DNA from: Akkermansiaceae bacterium
GTDB lineage: Bacteria > Verrucomicrobiota > Verrucomicrobiia > Verrucomicrobiales > Akkermansiaceae
NCBI GenBank assembly: GCA_025457665.1
Contig: JALOTY010000026.1
Location: forward strand, 1 to 51,974
Reading direction: 5' to 3'
Length of the DNA: 51,974 bases
Shown piece by piece: positions 1 through 8,502 of the stretch; the first letter of the stretch is position 1; the number at the start of each line of letters is the position of its first letter. The position numbers and the translations under genes were made by a program. Under the pieces are notes generated by a model that saw only the letters and a list, made by a program, of their open reading frames with translations, was not told where the DNA came from and did no database searches.

Positions 1-361
1 CGATCGTTTCAACCGGGTGACCCTTGGGTCCGGCCCGGAAGCCCCGATCGACTCTCGTCTCTCGAACCGCACCGGTTGGCGCGGCGGGGAGGAACCTACC
101 CAAATCCGGACCCGCGTCAACTCCTTTCGAGAAGTTTTTTCGGTTTTTTTGAGGCGGGTCGAGTTATTCACAAAAACTCGGGATTCACCCCCTCTTCCTT
201 CTCTGGCTTCCAGAGCTTCAGTGGCGGTCCGGGCCGCGTAGGCGACAAGTCGAGGTTCCCGCAAGCGCTCGCAGCGCTGGCAGGACCTTCGGAGGCGGCA
301 GCGACTCCCTTCCCCCAAGCTCCTTTCCACTAGAGATCTAGTATTTCAATCCGAACGAACC
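1..361. other. Leading non-coding stretch, nothing recognised
   Basis: No open frame here has a recognisable protein. The two short plus-strand frames are arginine/serine rich and end without domain signals. I looked for tRNA, SRP RNA and RNase P RNA hallmarks and found none. A T-rich patch lies near 131-150. The stretch probably holds the promoter of the hydrolase gene that follows, but I could not choose boxes with confidence. Confidence 0.4.
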
Positions 362-433
362 GTGCTGACCGTCCCGATTGCGGATTCCGCCATGGACCAA
401 AGGCTGAATCCATGGCAGCTTCCGCAGCATCGC

Positions 434-1225
434 ATGAGCGGATCTTGTGAAATCACTTTTCTCGGCACCGGAACCTCGGTGGGCGTTCCCGTGATCGGCT
501 GCGATTGCGCGGTGTGCCAGTCCAAGGATCCGCGGAACAAGCGGACGAGATCTTCCATTCATGTGGTCGCGGGCGAGATCTCGCTGCTGGTGGATTCCGG
601 TCCCGACCTGCGGGAACAAGCGCTCCGTGAAAGCCTGCGACGGCTGGATGGCGTGCTTTACACGCATGCGCATGTCGATCACGTGGCGGGCTTCGATGAA
701 TTGCGGGCATTCTGCTGGCATCGGGACAGCCCTCTGCCTTTGCACGGATCTCCGCAGACGCTGGAGGTCCTGCGTCAAATGTATGGCTGGGCCTTCCACC
801 CCGACAACACTCACGCCGGCTACATCAAGCCCCTTGCCGCTCCTTGGGAGGGGGAAATCCGCTATGACGCTCTCCGTGTCACTCCACTGCCGGTCGAACA
901 CGGCAATGTGGAGACGCATGGTTTCCTTTTCGAGTATCCGGGTGCGGAGTCCTTGGCCTACATTTCGGATGCGAAGTCGGTTCCTGCTGCAACCATCGAC
1001 CTGGTTCGCGGCGTGGACCATCTTGTGATCGATGCCCTGCGACCGCGAGCCCACCCGACCCATCTGAGCACCCCTGAAGCCTTGGAGGTGATTGCCATGG
1101 CGGGTGCGAAAATGGGCTGGCTGACCCACCTCGGGCACGAGAACGAACATGGCTCACTTGAAGCGGAATTGCCCGCGAACGTTCGTGTCGCCTACGATGG
1201 TCTCCGTATTTCACTCAAATCATGA
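434..1225 (+). CDS. MBL-fold metallo-hydrolase, PhnP-like
   Basis: Predicted cytoplasmic metal-dependent hydrolase of the metallo-beta-lactamase superfamily, 263 residues. It opens with the strand ITFLGTGTS typical of the PhnP/RNase Z-like branch. C23, C25 and C28 lie in GCDCAVC, which in PhnP relatives is an extra structural zinc site. The metal-binding HxHxDH motif is at residues 78-83 (HAHVDH), followed by a second conserved stretch, PVEHGN. I chose the ATG at 434 because the fold begins just after it; ATG 392 and GTG 362 are in frame and would add 14 or 24 residues without domain content. The stop overlaps the next ATG (ATGA), so the two genes are probably co-translated. The substrate cannot be named; PhnP acts on cyclic phosphates, but there are no phn genes nearby. 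Confidence 0.85.
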   Translation: MSGSCEITFLGTGTSVGVPVIGCDCAVCQSKDPRNKRTRSSIHVVAGEISLLVDSGPDLREQALRESLRRLDGVLYTHAHVDHVAGFDELRAFCWHRDSPLPLHGSPQTLEVLRQMYGWAFHPDNTHAGYIKPLAAPWEGEIRYDALRVTPLPVEHGNVETHGFLFEYPGAESLAYISDAKSVPAATIDLVRGVDHLVIDALRPRAHPTHLSTPEALEVIAMAGAKMGWLTHLGHENEHGSLEAELPANVRVAYDGLRISLKS

Positions 1226-2799
1226 CCCGTTTCCTGTCCATTCTAACAGCTTTGGTGGTATCGGCATTGGCCGAGGGGCCGGCTCTTCCGCCGCCGTCAT
1301 CGGTTGCGGTGCTTTTCAACAACGCGGATCCGGAGTCCAAGGAGTTGGCCGAATTTTATGCCAAGGCCCGTGGTCTCCCCACGACGAATCTCGTGGGATT
1401 GGAAATGCCGAAAACGGAAGAGATCAGCCGGGCGGATTTCGACCGGGCCATCAGGCAGCCTCTCGTCGAAGTCTTTGACCGCAATCAATGGTGGGAGCGC
1501 ATCAAGGATCCCGCCGGGAACCTGCAATTGTCCCGGACCCGCATCCGCATTCTGGTCTGCATGCGCGGAGTGCCGCTGAAAATCAAACATCCCGATCCCG
1601 CGCCGCCAAAGCCTGAGCCGGGGAAGCCTGCCGATCCGAACGCCGCGCTGAATGCCATGATGACGAGCGGGAATGCTGCGGTGGATTCCGAGTTGGGGCT
1701 GCTTGGCTTCGACCGCCATGCGATCCCCGGCGCGCTCGACAGTCCCTATTTCCGCAGCGAGGAACCGATCACTACCGCCACGGTGCCGATCTTTCTCGTC
1801 GGACGAATCGATGGTCCGAGTTTGAGCCTGTGCAAGCGTCTGATCACCGATGCCGTGGAAACGGAAAAGTCGGGGCTCTGGGGATTTGGCGTGGTGGACA
1901 TTGCCAACAAATCCGTGGCGGGTGATCCCAACGGAGATCCGTGGTTCAAAAACATCGGTCAGAATCTGGTCGATGCGGGAATTCCCGTGCTGGTGGACCG
2001 TTTTGACGAGACCCTGCCTCTGAATTTTCCGCTTCCTCGGACGGCGATCTATTACGGTTGGTATGACTGGCATGTGAACGGTCCTTTCAAGGCTCCGGGG
2101 TTCCGGTTTTCGAGGGGCGCGGTGGCGGTGCACCTTCATTCCTTCAGCGCCATGCAGTTGAGGGACCCGAACCAGAATTGGTGTGCGCCTCTGTTAGAGC
2201 GTGGGGCGGCCGCCACCTTGGGAAATACTTACGAGCCTTTCCTGCATCTGACCCATCATCTCGATGTCTTTCATGACCGCCTGACCCGCGGATTCACGCT
2301 GATTGAAGCCGCCTCGATGGCCATGCCGGTGGTTTCGTGGCAAGGGGTCGTGGTGGGAGACCCGCTTTATCGACCTTTTCTCCGGCTCGATGGATCGGGC
2401 GAGAAAAAGGAAGAGGATCGGGAATTCCGTGCCCTGAGGTTGGCGCGCGTCCGCTGGGGAGCCGAGCCGAAGGTGCGGGAGGAGAAACTCCGCCAAGCGG
2501 CCTCACGGATGCGTTCCGCGACGCTGCTGGAAGCGCTCGGTCTGGATCTTGCCGAAACCGGGCGGGGGGCCGAAGCGGCGGTGCTCTTCACGGAAGCCGG
2601 GAGGTTGCACTCTGCCGCGCGTGACCAACTGCGCTGTGCGCTGCTGATTGCCAAGCTGGATCGCGAACAGAGCCGCAAGCCTGCCGCCCTGGAAATCCTG
2701 CGCCGCCAGAAGCTCCTTCATCCCCAACTGCCGGAAGTCGAGGCCGCCGATGCCTGGCTGAAAGTTCTCGATCCTCCGCCCCCACCGGCAGGAAAATGA
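1222..2799 (+). CDS. TIGR03790-family secreted protein
   Basis: 525-residue exported protein of unknown function, matching by eye the TIGR03790 family that is common in Verrucomicrobia and Planctomycetes. A signal peptide covers about the first 18 residues (hydrophobic LSILTALVVSALA). The family pattern is visible: an early VAVLFNNADPESKELAEFY segment, a middle with many DGP/GRIDGPS-type motifs, and WYDWHVNGPF. The C-terminal 100 residues are alanine-rich helices that could be TPR-like. It starts inside the last codons of the hydrolase gene (ATGA overlap). No catalytic role is established for the family, so none is assigned. Confidence 0.8.
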   Translation: MTRFLSILTALVVSALAEGPALPPPSSVAVLFNNADPESKELAEFYAKARGLPTTNLVGLEMPKTEEISRADFDRAIRQPLVEVFDRNQWWERIKDPAGNLQLSRTRIRILVCMRGVPLKIKHPDPAPPKPEPGKPADPNAALNAMMTSGNAAVDSELGLLGFDRHAIPGALDSPYFRSEEPITTATVPIFLVGRIDGPSLSLCKRLITDAVETEKSGLWGFGVVDIANKSVAGDPNGDPWFKNIGQNLVDAGIPVLVDRFDETLPLNFPLPRTAIYYGWYDWHVNGPFKAPGFRFSRGAVAVHLHSFSAMQLRDPNQNWCAPLLERGAAATLGNTYEPFLHLTHHLDVFHDRLTRGFTLIEAASMAMPVVSWQGVVVGDPLYRPFLRLDGSGEKKEEDREFRALRLARVRWGAEPKVREEKLRQAASRMRSATLLEALGLDLAETGRGAEAAVLFTEAGRLHSAARDQLRCALLIAKLDREQSRKPAALEILRRQKLLHPQLPEVEAADAWLKVLDPPPPPAGK

Positions 2800-2857
2800 C
2801 CCCGCGCGATTTCTTGAGTTGATCATTTGAACAGTTCTTTTCCATGATCCCCCCGTC

Positions 2858-4219
2858 ATGGCCAGCTACCAAGCGCTGCTCAACCGGGTCTGGGGGGCCC
2901 TGGCTGAGGAATCCACCCGCCCCTTGCCCGATGAAATCGAGCTTCAGGCACTCTGGTTTGCCGGAGCCTTCGGGCGGAACTTCCGCTGCACCCGGGGTCG
3001 CCCGGTCCGGATCGTGCAGTTTGGGGAGTGGAACCGTGGCGCGGGACCTGACTTTCTCCGCGGGGTTGTTGAAGTGGACGGTCATGAGTTCCGCGGTGCC
3101 ATCGAGCTTGATCCTGACCCGGCCGACTGGGAAGCGCACGGCCATGGGGCGAATCCGGCTTACGCCGACGTGGTTCTCCACGTTACTTTTGCCCCCGCAC
3201 TGAATGATGCCTTCACCCGCGACCACCGGCATCGGGAGATCCCCCGCGTGGAAATCCCCGCCCCGTTGCTGGCGGAAGCCCTCCAATGTCCCTCACGAGC
3301 CACGGCGATCGCCCGCCCGGGCCGCTGTGTGCAGCCACTCGCGAAACTTCCTGAGGCCTCCGTCCGTTCGCTCATCCACCAGGCCGCCCGTCACCGCTGC
3401 GCCCTGAAAGCGGCGCGTTTTCTGCGGATGGCCGATGCCCATGGCCGGGATGCCGCCCTCTATCAGGTGACTGCCGAATCCCTCGGCTATCGGGCAAACA
3501 CCCTGGCCATGAGACTGCTTGCCCAGCGGGTTCCCATCACTCCGTTGCGCGAGTCCGGGGAAACCACCGCGATCCTCTTTGGTTCCGCCGGTTTCCTTTC
3601 ACCCGATCTGCACGAAAGCGCTCCCGCCGATACCCGCCAGCACCTGCGCCAACTGTGGGACCACTGGTGGAAAGAACGGGCCACCTGGGAGTCCAGCCAC
3701 CCGATCCCATGGCGCTGGAATGGGCAAAGACCTGCGAATCACCCCCATCGGCGGGTTGCCGCACTCGCTGCATTGGTCCGGCAGTGGTCGGCCTATCGCC
3801 GCAGGGCTCTTGCCCGACCCTTTCAAATCAAACCCCTCCTCGATTTTCTCACCACCCTTGAAGACCCCTTCTGGTCTCATCGCCACACCCTCTCTTCCTC
3901 GCCCAGCAAGCAATCCATCGCCCTCTTCGGAAAAAGCCGTGCCACCGAACTTCTCGCCACCCATCTCATCCCCCTGGCGCTTCATGAGGAATCCGGTTTC
4001 AGCTTCGAGGACTACCTCAAGCTCCCCGCGGCCGCGCCAAACGAGTCCGTCCGCCGCTGCGCCATCCGACTTTTCGGGTCCGAACAAGCGGCGGCACCCT
4101 GGTTGAAAAAATCCGCCCACCATCAAGCCCTGCTGCAGATTTACCACGACTTCTGCCTGGAGGACTCCAGTGACTGCCTGCTCTGCCCGTTCCCCGAACA
4201 GCTCAGCCAGTGGACCTGA
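2858..4219 (+). CDS. DUF2851 family protein
   Basis: 453-residue soluble protein of the DUF2851 family, found mainly in Bacteroidetes and Verrucomicrobia. Recognisable features are the N-terminal ELQALWFAGAF segment, RIVQFGEWNRGAGPDFLRG near residue 50, and a conserved block (FRGAIELDPDPADWEAHGH) where histidine and acidic residues could bind metal. The C-terminus ends with a cysteine pair (DCLLCPFPEQ). No signal peptide or membrane segment is visible. Function is unknown. It lies between the TIGR03790 gene and dprA on the same strand with gaps of about 60-70 bases, so co-transcription is possible but not tight. Confidence 0.8.
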   Translation: MASYQALLNRVWGALAEESTRPLPDEIELQALWFAGAFGRNFRCTRGRPVRIVQFGEWNRGAGPDFLRGVVEVDGHEFRGAIELDPDPADWEAHGHGANPAYADVVLHVTFAPALNDAFTRDHRHREIPRVEIPAPLLAEALQCPSRATAIARPGRCVQPLAKLPEASVRSLIHQAARHRCALKAARFLRMADAHGRDAALYQVTAESLGYRANTLAMRLLAQRVPITPLRESGETTAILFGSAGFLSPDLHESAPADTRQHLRQLWDHWWKERATWESSHPIPWRWNGQRPANHPHRRVAALAALVRQWSAYRRRALARPFQIKPLLDFLTTLEDPFWSHRHTLSSSPSKQSIALFGKSRATELLATHLIPLALHEESGFSFEDYLKLPAAAPNESVRRCAIRLFGSEQAAAPWLKKSAHHQALLQIYHDFCLEDSSDCLLCPFPEQLSQWT

Positions 4220-4288
4220 TTTCCGCCGCTTTGCACTTCGCCAATCTTCCACGTTTTCCTCACGAGCCCCATCCGCCATTCTCCTCTC

Positions 4289-5395
4289 ATGCTTGAAGCC
4301 CTGCTCTCGCTCAATGCCCTGCCAAAAATCGGCCCCGTCCGCATCCGCCGCCTGCTCGACCATTTTGGCTGCGCGGAAAAGGTCTTGAAGGCCGACAAGG
4401 ACCGCCTGATGAGGATCGATGGCATCGGCCCGGAACTTGCGGAAATCCTCCTCAACGCCTCCTCCCTGTGCGATCCTGTAGCCGAACTGAAGGAACTTCG
4501 CGAGCGGGGGCTGTCCGTCATCACTCCCGAAGACCCGGACTTCCCCGCCACCCTTCGCGAAGCCTACGACCGACCCATCCTCCTCTACGTCTGGGGGAAA
4601 CTTGAAGAACGGGACCGCCACGCCATCGGGATCGTCGGGACCCGGCGCGCTTCAATCTATGGCAAGAACAGCACCCAAAAGCTTTCCTACCACCTCGCCC
4701 GCTCCGGCTTCACCATCGTTTCCGGCCTGGCGCTGGGCGTGGATACATTCGCCCACGAAGCCGCGATCGCTGCCGGCGGCCGGACCGTGGGAGTCATCGG
4801 CTCCGGACTCGCCCGCCTTTACCCCGGGGAAAACATGGCCCTTGCCGAGAAAATCGCCGATGGCCACGGCGCCATCGTCAGCGAGTTCCCGCTCCACACT
4901 CCCCCGGACAAACAAACCTTCCCGCAACGCAACCGGATCGTCGCCGCGTGGTCGAAGGCGCTCATCGTGACCGAGTGTCCCACCTGGTCGGGCTCCTTGA
5001 TCACCGCCAATCTTGCTGCGGAATACGGCCGACCGATTTACGCGGTGCCCGGCCCCATCGACAAACCGACTTCCGGCGGTTGCAACCAGTTGATCCGAAA
5101 CGGAGCTACCCTGCTCACCGATGCCGGAGAAATCCTTGAAGACCTCGGTGGCCTCGCTCTGGATTTCAAGGAGAACAGCAAATCATCGCCCGCAAGTGCG
5201 CCCGCCCCGGTGACCGTGGATCTCACAGACGAAGAGCGGCAGATCTTCGAAGCCCTTGGGGACTCGGAACACAGCATCGATCATTTGGTGGACCTCAGCG
5301 GACAGCCTGCTCCCGTGGTTTCCACCTGCCTCCTGAAGCTCGAAATGAAAAAACTCGTCCGCGCCCTCCCCGGCTTCCGATATGTCCGGCGCTGA
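4289..5395 (+). CDS. dprA: DNA-processing protein DprA
   Basis: DprA/Smf binds incoming single-stranded DNA during natural transformation and loads RecA. The 368 residues fit the three-part layout: an N-terminal helix-hairpin-helix/SAM-like domain (about 1-65, with PKIGPVRIRRLL and IDGIGPELAEILL), the Rossmann-like core (about 75-295, with GIVGTRRAS, SGLALGVDTFAHEAA, VIGSGLARLYP, PQRNRIVAAWS and VTECPTWSGSLITA), and a C-terminal winged helix (about 305-368). The start is an ATG 69 bases after the DUF2851 stop. It converges with the SRAP gene. Pilin-like genes occur in the same window, but competence is an inference. Confidence 0.95.
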   Translation: MLEALLSLNALPKIGPVRIRRLLDHFGCAEKVLKADKDRLMRIDGIGPELAEILLNASSLCDPVAELKELRERGLSVITPEDPDFPATLREAYDRPILLYVWGKLEERDRHAIGIVGTRRASIYGKNSTQKLSYHLARSGFTIVSGLALGVDTFAHEAAIAAGGRTVGVIGSGLARLYPGENMALAEKIADGHGAIVSEFPLHTPPDKQTFPQRNRIVAAWSKALIVTECPTWSGSLITANLAAEYGRPIYAVPGPIDKPTSGGCNQLIRNGATLLTDAGEILEDLGGLALDFKENSKSSPASAPAPVTVDLTDEERQIFEALGDSEHSIDHLVDLSGQPAPVVSTCLLKLEMKKLVRALPGFRYVRR

Positions 5396-5427
5396 TCGGC
5401 ACCACGGCTGAGCCTTTGTTCCTCCTG

Positions 5428-6042
5428 TTAGAACAGCTCGCCTTGGACAGGTCCCTGTCGGTCTTTGCCCTTCTGCTTCAGCGGGCTTGCACAAGCTGCG
5501 GCCAGGATGGCACCGGCATAGGGCCGGAATTCCATGCTGCCACCCTGGAGAAATGCCAGTCCCTCGGTGAAATCCACGACGGCCAGCATGCGGTCATGAA
5601 TCGGCGCCACCGCGGGTGGCGGCTCGGTCGTAATCGTCGCGAAACAGGGGCCAAGCTCCGCATCGATTTCCCATAAACCCGCGACCCACATCCAGTCGCC
5701 ATCCGGTCGGCGGAACTCGTAGGCATGCTTGCGCCCCCCGCCGAGATCCTGCCACTCGAAGAAGGTGGAAATCGGAACCAGACAGCGCCTTTCCTCCATG
5801 GCTTCCCGCCAGACCGGGGAATCGAGATGATCACTCCGGGCGTTGTTGATCGCCTTGGCAAAGGACCGCCGGAAACCCCAGCGAAAGGTCTCCGCACGTG
5901 CTTCTCCGGATCCTGTTCGCAGCACCACGCCCCGACCGGTCCGGCGCACGAGGGGGCCGTCCAAACGGCGGATTTCCTCGGAGACCAGCGCCAGCAGCGA
6001 TTTCGCGTCGCTTCGAGGTCTGACCGTATAGGCATTGCACAT
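5428..6042 (-). CDS. SOS response-associated peptidase (SRAP/HMCES/YedK)
   Basis: Abasic-site sensor that forms a covalent thiazolidine link between its N-terminal cysteine and an AP site in single-stranded DNA. At 204 residues it has the expected size. All key residues are present: Cys2 directly after the initiator Met (MCNAYTV), Asn67 in NNARSD, Glu96 in FFEW and His149 in IHDRM. Because Cys2 must become the N-terminus, this fixes the start; an in-frame upstream extension would bury it. The gene converges on dprA with a 32-base gap and shares its strand with the membrane protein upstream. No SOS box was identified. Confidence 0.93.
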   Translation of the reverse strand: MCNAYTVRPRSDAKSLLALVSEEIRRLDGPLVRRTGRGVVLRTGSGEARAETFRWGFRRSFAKAINNARSDHLDSPVWREAMEERRCLVPISTFFEWQDLGGGRKHAYEFRRPDGDWMWVAGLWEIDAELGPCFATITTEPPPAVAPIHDRMLAVVDFTEGLAFLQGGSMEFRPYAGAILAAACASPLKQKGKDRQGPVQGELF

Positions 6043-6076
6043 CGGGCCACTCGAAGGGATTTCAGGACAGCATCAC

Positions 6077-7696
6077 TCAGTTTCGTTCGCCGATGGCCTT
6101 CATCGCCTGCTCGATCAGCGAAGCCATTTCACCATCCGCCGCCGCGCGCTCACGGGAGAGAAGCTCCAGGGATTTTTGTCCACCCGTCCTCCCGAGCAAG
6201 CGGATGGCCGACAAGCGCCATTTCAAAGTCAGCTCGGGATAAGCAGCAACCAAATCGGCCTCGATCACCGGTCCGAAATCGCCGAACAGATTCTCCCATT
6301 CGCCCGGATCATCCTGCCACAGTCTCTGAACCAAGGCAGCGGACTCCGCATCCTTGCTCCGGCTCAGAAACTGAACCATGGCCCGCGGGATGGGCCTCTT
6401 GTCCTGCAACATTTCCTCCATCAGATCCCGAACCAGCACCAGGCTGCCGTCCCCCTCCTCCGACCAGACTTGCAAGGCCCGGACAGCAGCCTCGCGATGG
6501 GTCGGATCCGGGCTTTTTGCCAACTCTTGCAGCCGCTGGGTGATGTCGCTGCGGAAAAGCTTGGGCTCGACCGCTGCCAGACGTTTGGCCGCTGCGGCGG
6601 CGCGATTGACGTCAATGCTATCGAGTTCCCTCCGGTTCAGCTCGTAGAACGATGGATCCGAAGTATCCGTAAGCTTCTCTTCCGGACCTTGGAGGAAACG
6701 CTGGTTGTCCACCTTGACCTCCACGGCGTGAAGGTCCTCGATGATCCGGCCCGGAGTGCCGAAACGTTCGCAAAGTCCGGCGATTTCACTGAGTTCGGGG
6801 GTCACTCCGTGCAGCAGAATCAAGCAGTCCGAAGGCGGCCGGGGGTAGCTCCAGGAACGATCATCCGCTCCCGTCACCCTCACCAGATAGCGCATGATGA
6901 GGTCTTTGTTGAAATCCCGGACATCCCGCAGCCACACACCCACCACGGTCCTGCCATCGATTTTCCCGGTTTCTCCATACAGCTCGATCGCCTCTTCCAA
7001 AGGACCCGAGCGCATTTCCGCCCGGACTTGGGCGACAAGGTCGGAAACATCGTCCGCCGGGGCCTCGGTCGGTTTTTCACCGCCATCTTGAGAGCCCTCC
7101 GCTTGTGGTAGGGCTGCGGCATCACTCGCCGCGACCGTCGGCAAGCCGGTCTTGACGAAAAATGGAATGCTCATCAGCGCAGCGAGGCAGAGCAGTCCGC
7201 CGATGAGACCTTTGATCCGGGCTCGGGGATTCGCCGCGACCAGCAAAAGGCAGGCGAGAAATCCGGAGAATCCCGCCAACACCAGACGCTTGTCCATGGG
7301 TGCGCCATCCAGAACCTGTCCCGGTGCGCCGCCAAATCCCAGAATCGCGGCGACGATGAGCACCCCTGCCACCGCTCCGATTCCCAGCATCAAGCGCAAA
7401 GGAGAAAAAGTCACCAGCTCCCGGGGTGGCGCGGCCACAAAGGGCTCTGAACTGACGATCGGAGCCGCCGTGCGTGTTGGCACCCGGTTGAAGCGCTGCA
7501 AGTTCGCGGTGTCCTTGTGCTCGCCGGGGTAGAATTTCCTCGCCCGCACGATGACTTCCTCCGTCACCCGAAATCGCTCGTCGCAGCTCCCGCATTCCAC
7601 CATTTTCCCCTCGAATTCCGGCGTCACACGAAAACGCTGGGCACAGCGCGGACAGCGGATGCTGATCTTCTCCTCCTCGTTCCTGCTTCCTTCCAT
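6077..7696 (-). CDS. Zinc-ribbon multi-pass membrane protein of unknown function
   Basis: 539 residues. The N-terminus carries an MJ0042-like zinc ribbon with C15-x2-C18 and C35-x2-C38 (RCPRCAQRFRV and ECGSCDERFRV). A linker follows, then three hydrophobic helices between roughly residues 110 and 200 (LRLMLGIGAVAGVLIVAA, LVLAGFSGFLACLLLVAA, LIGGLLCLAALMSIPFF). The remaining 330 residues look soluble, with repeated short alpha-helical units in the last 150 (HREAAVRALQVWSEE-type), suggesting HEAT-like repeats. I chose ATG 7696 because it directly precedes the zinc ribbon; the frame runs further upstream but without domain content and overlaps the divergent gene. Role unknown; a membrane-anchored scaffold is only a guess. 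Confidence 0.65.
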   Translation of the reverse strand: MEGSRNEEEKISIRCPRCAQRFRVTPEFEGKMVECGSCDERFRVTEEVIVRARKFYPGEHKDTANLQRFNRVPTRTAAPIVSSEPFVAAPPRELVTFSPLRLMLGIGAVAGVLIVAAILGFGGAPGQVLDGAPMDKRLVLAGFSGFLACLLLVAANPRARIKGLIGGLLCLAALMSIPFFVKTGLPTVAASDAAALPQAEGSQDGGEKPTEAPADDVSDLVAQVRAEMRSGPLEEAIELYGETGKIDGRTVVGVWLRDVRDFNKDLIMRYLVRVTGADDRSWSYPRPPSDCLILLHGVTPELSEIAGLCERFGTPGRIIEDLHAVEVKVDNQRFLQGPEEKLTDTSDPSFYELNRRELDSIDVNRAAAAAKRLAAVEPKLFRSDITQRLQELAKSPDPTHREAAVRALQVWSEEGDGSLVLVRDLMEEMLQDKRPIPRAMVQFLSRSKDAESAALVQRLWQDDPGEWENLFGDFGPVIEADLVAAYPELTLKWRLSAIRLLGRTGGQKSLELLSRERAAADGEMASLIEQAMKAIGERN

Positions 7697-7784
7697 CGGC
7701 AGGAGCTTGCTACGAATTCCCCACGGAATGCAATCCCCGTGCACCGGGCTTGCCGGATCGATCCCGATTTCCCAGCATCCCCGC

Positions 7785-8486
7785 ATGTTCCCCGCCATCC
7801 AAAGCCTGCTGGTCATCCAGGACCGTGATCGCCGCATCGCCGACCTCACCAGCCAGCTCGAACGACTTCCCGGGGAGGAAACCCGCGCGAAATCCCGCCT
7901 CAGCTCGGACGAAACCGCCGTCGCCGCCGCGAAAAAGGCCGTCCTCGATCAGGGCGTGTCGATCAAGAACCTCGAACTCGACATCGAAACCCGCAAAACG
8001 ACCATCGGACGCCTGAAAAACCAGCAATTCGAAACCCGGAAGAACGAGGAATACCGGGCGCTGGGGAATGAAGTCGTCCGCTACGAGACCGAAGTGGACG
8101 ACCTTGAAACCCGCCTGCTCGAACTCATGGAGGTGGCGGACACTCTCAAAGCCAAGCACCAGCAAGCCGAGGAAGCCCTCGCTGCCAGCGGTCGCGTCGT
8201 CGCCGGCGACTTGGAAACCATCGCCACCCGCCACAAAAACCTCAGCGCCCAGCTTGCAGAGACCCAGGCGGAACGCACCCAACTCGCCGCCGCGGCGGCC
8301 GGAGAATTGCTCGACCTCTACGAACGTCTCGTGCGCAAGAAAGGTGTGCCCGGAGTCGTGCCCGTCCAGAACGGTCAATGCGGTGGCTGCCACGTCAAAC
8401 TCGTGGCCGCCACGCTCATCAAGGCGCAATCCGCCCCACCGCCGGTGCAGTGCGAGACCTGCGGCCGCATCCTCTACACCGAATGA
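7785..8486 (+). CDS. Coiled-coil C4-type zinc-ribbon protein (DUF164/CT398-like)
   Basis: 233-residue cytoplasmic protein. Residues 1-185 are heptad-rich and strongly predicted to form an antiparallel coiled coil. The C-terminus is a four-cysteine zinc ribbon, C199-x2-C202 and C223-x2-C226 (QCGGCHVKL, QCETCGRIL). This architecture matches the DUF164 zinc-ribbon family, whose chlamydial member CT398/CdsZ contacts sigma-54 and secretion proteins. That role is known only for Chlamydia, a member of the wider PVC group, and is not shown here. I chose ATG 7785 because the coil begins there; the longer frame overlaps the divergent membrane-protein gene. It converges with the pseudopilin operon with only 16 bases between stops. 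Confidence 0.85.
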   Translation: MFPAIQSLLVIQDRDRRIADLTSQLERLPGEETRAKSRLSSDETAVAAAKKAVLDQGVSIKNLELDIETRKTTIGRLKNQQFETRKNEEYRALGNEVVRYETEVDDLETRLLELMEVADTLKAKHQQAEEALAASGRVVAGDLETIATRHKNLSAQLAETQAERTQLAAAAAGELLDLYERLVRKKGVPGVVPVQNGQCGGCHVKLVAATLIKAQSAPPPVQCETCGRILYTE

Positions 8487-8502
8487 TCCGTTTGGAGTGG
8501 CC

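Noticed and set aside
240..330. Small SRP RNA
   Set aside because: A GCAGGACC...GGCAGC stretch recalls the SRP RNA tip, but the GGAA tetraloop and symmetric loop are missing.
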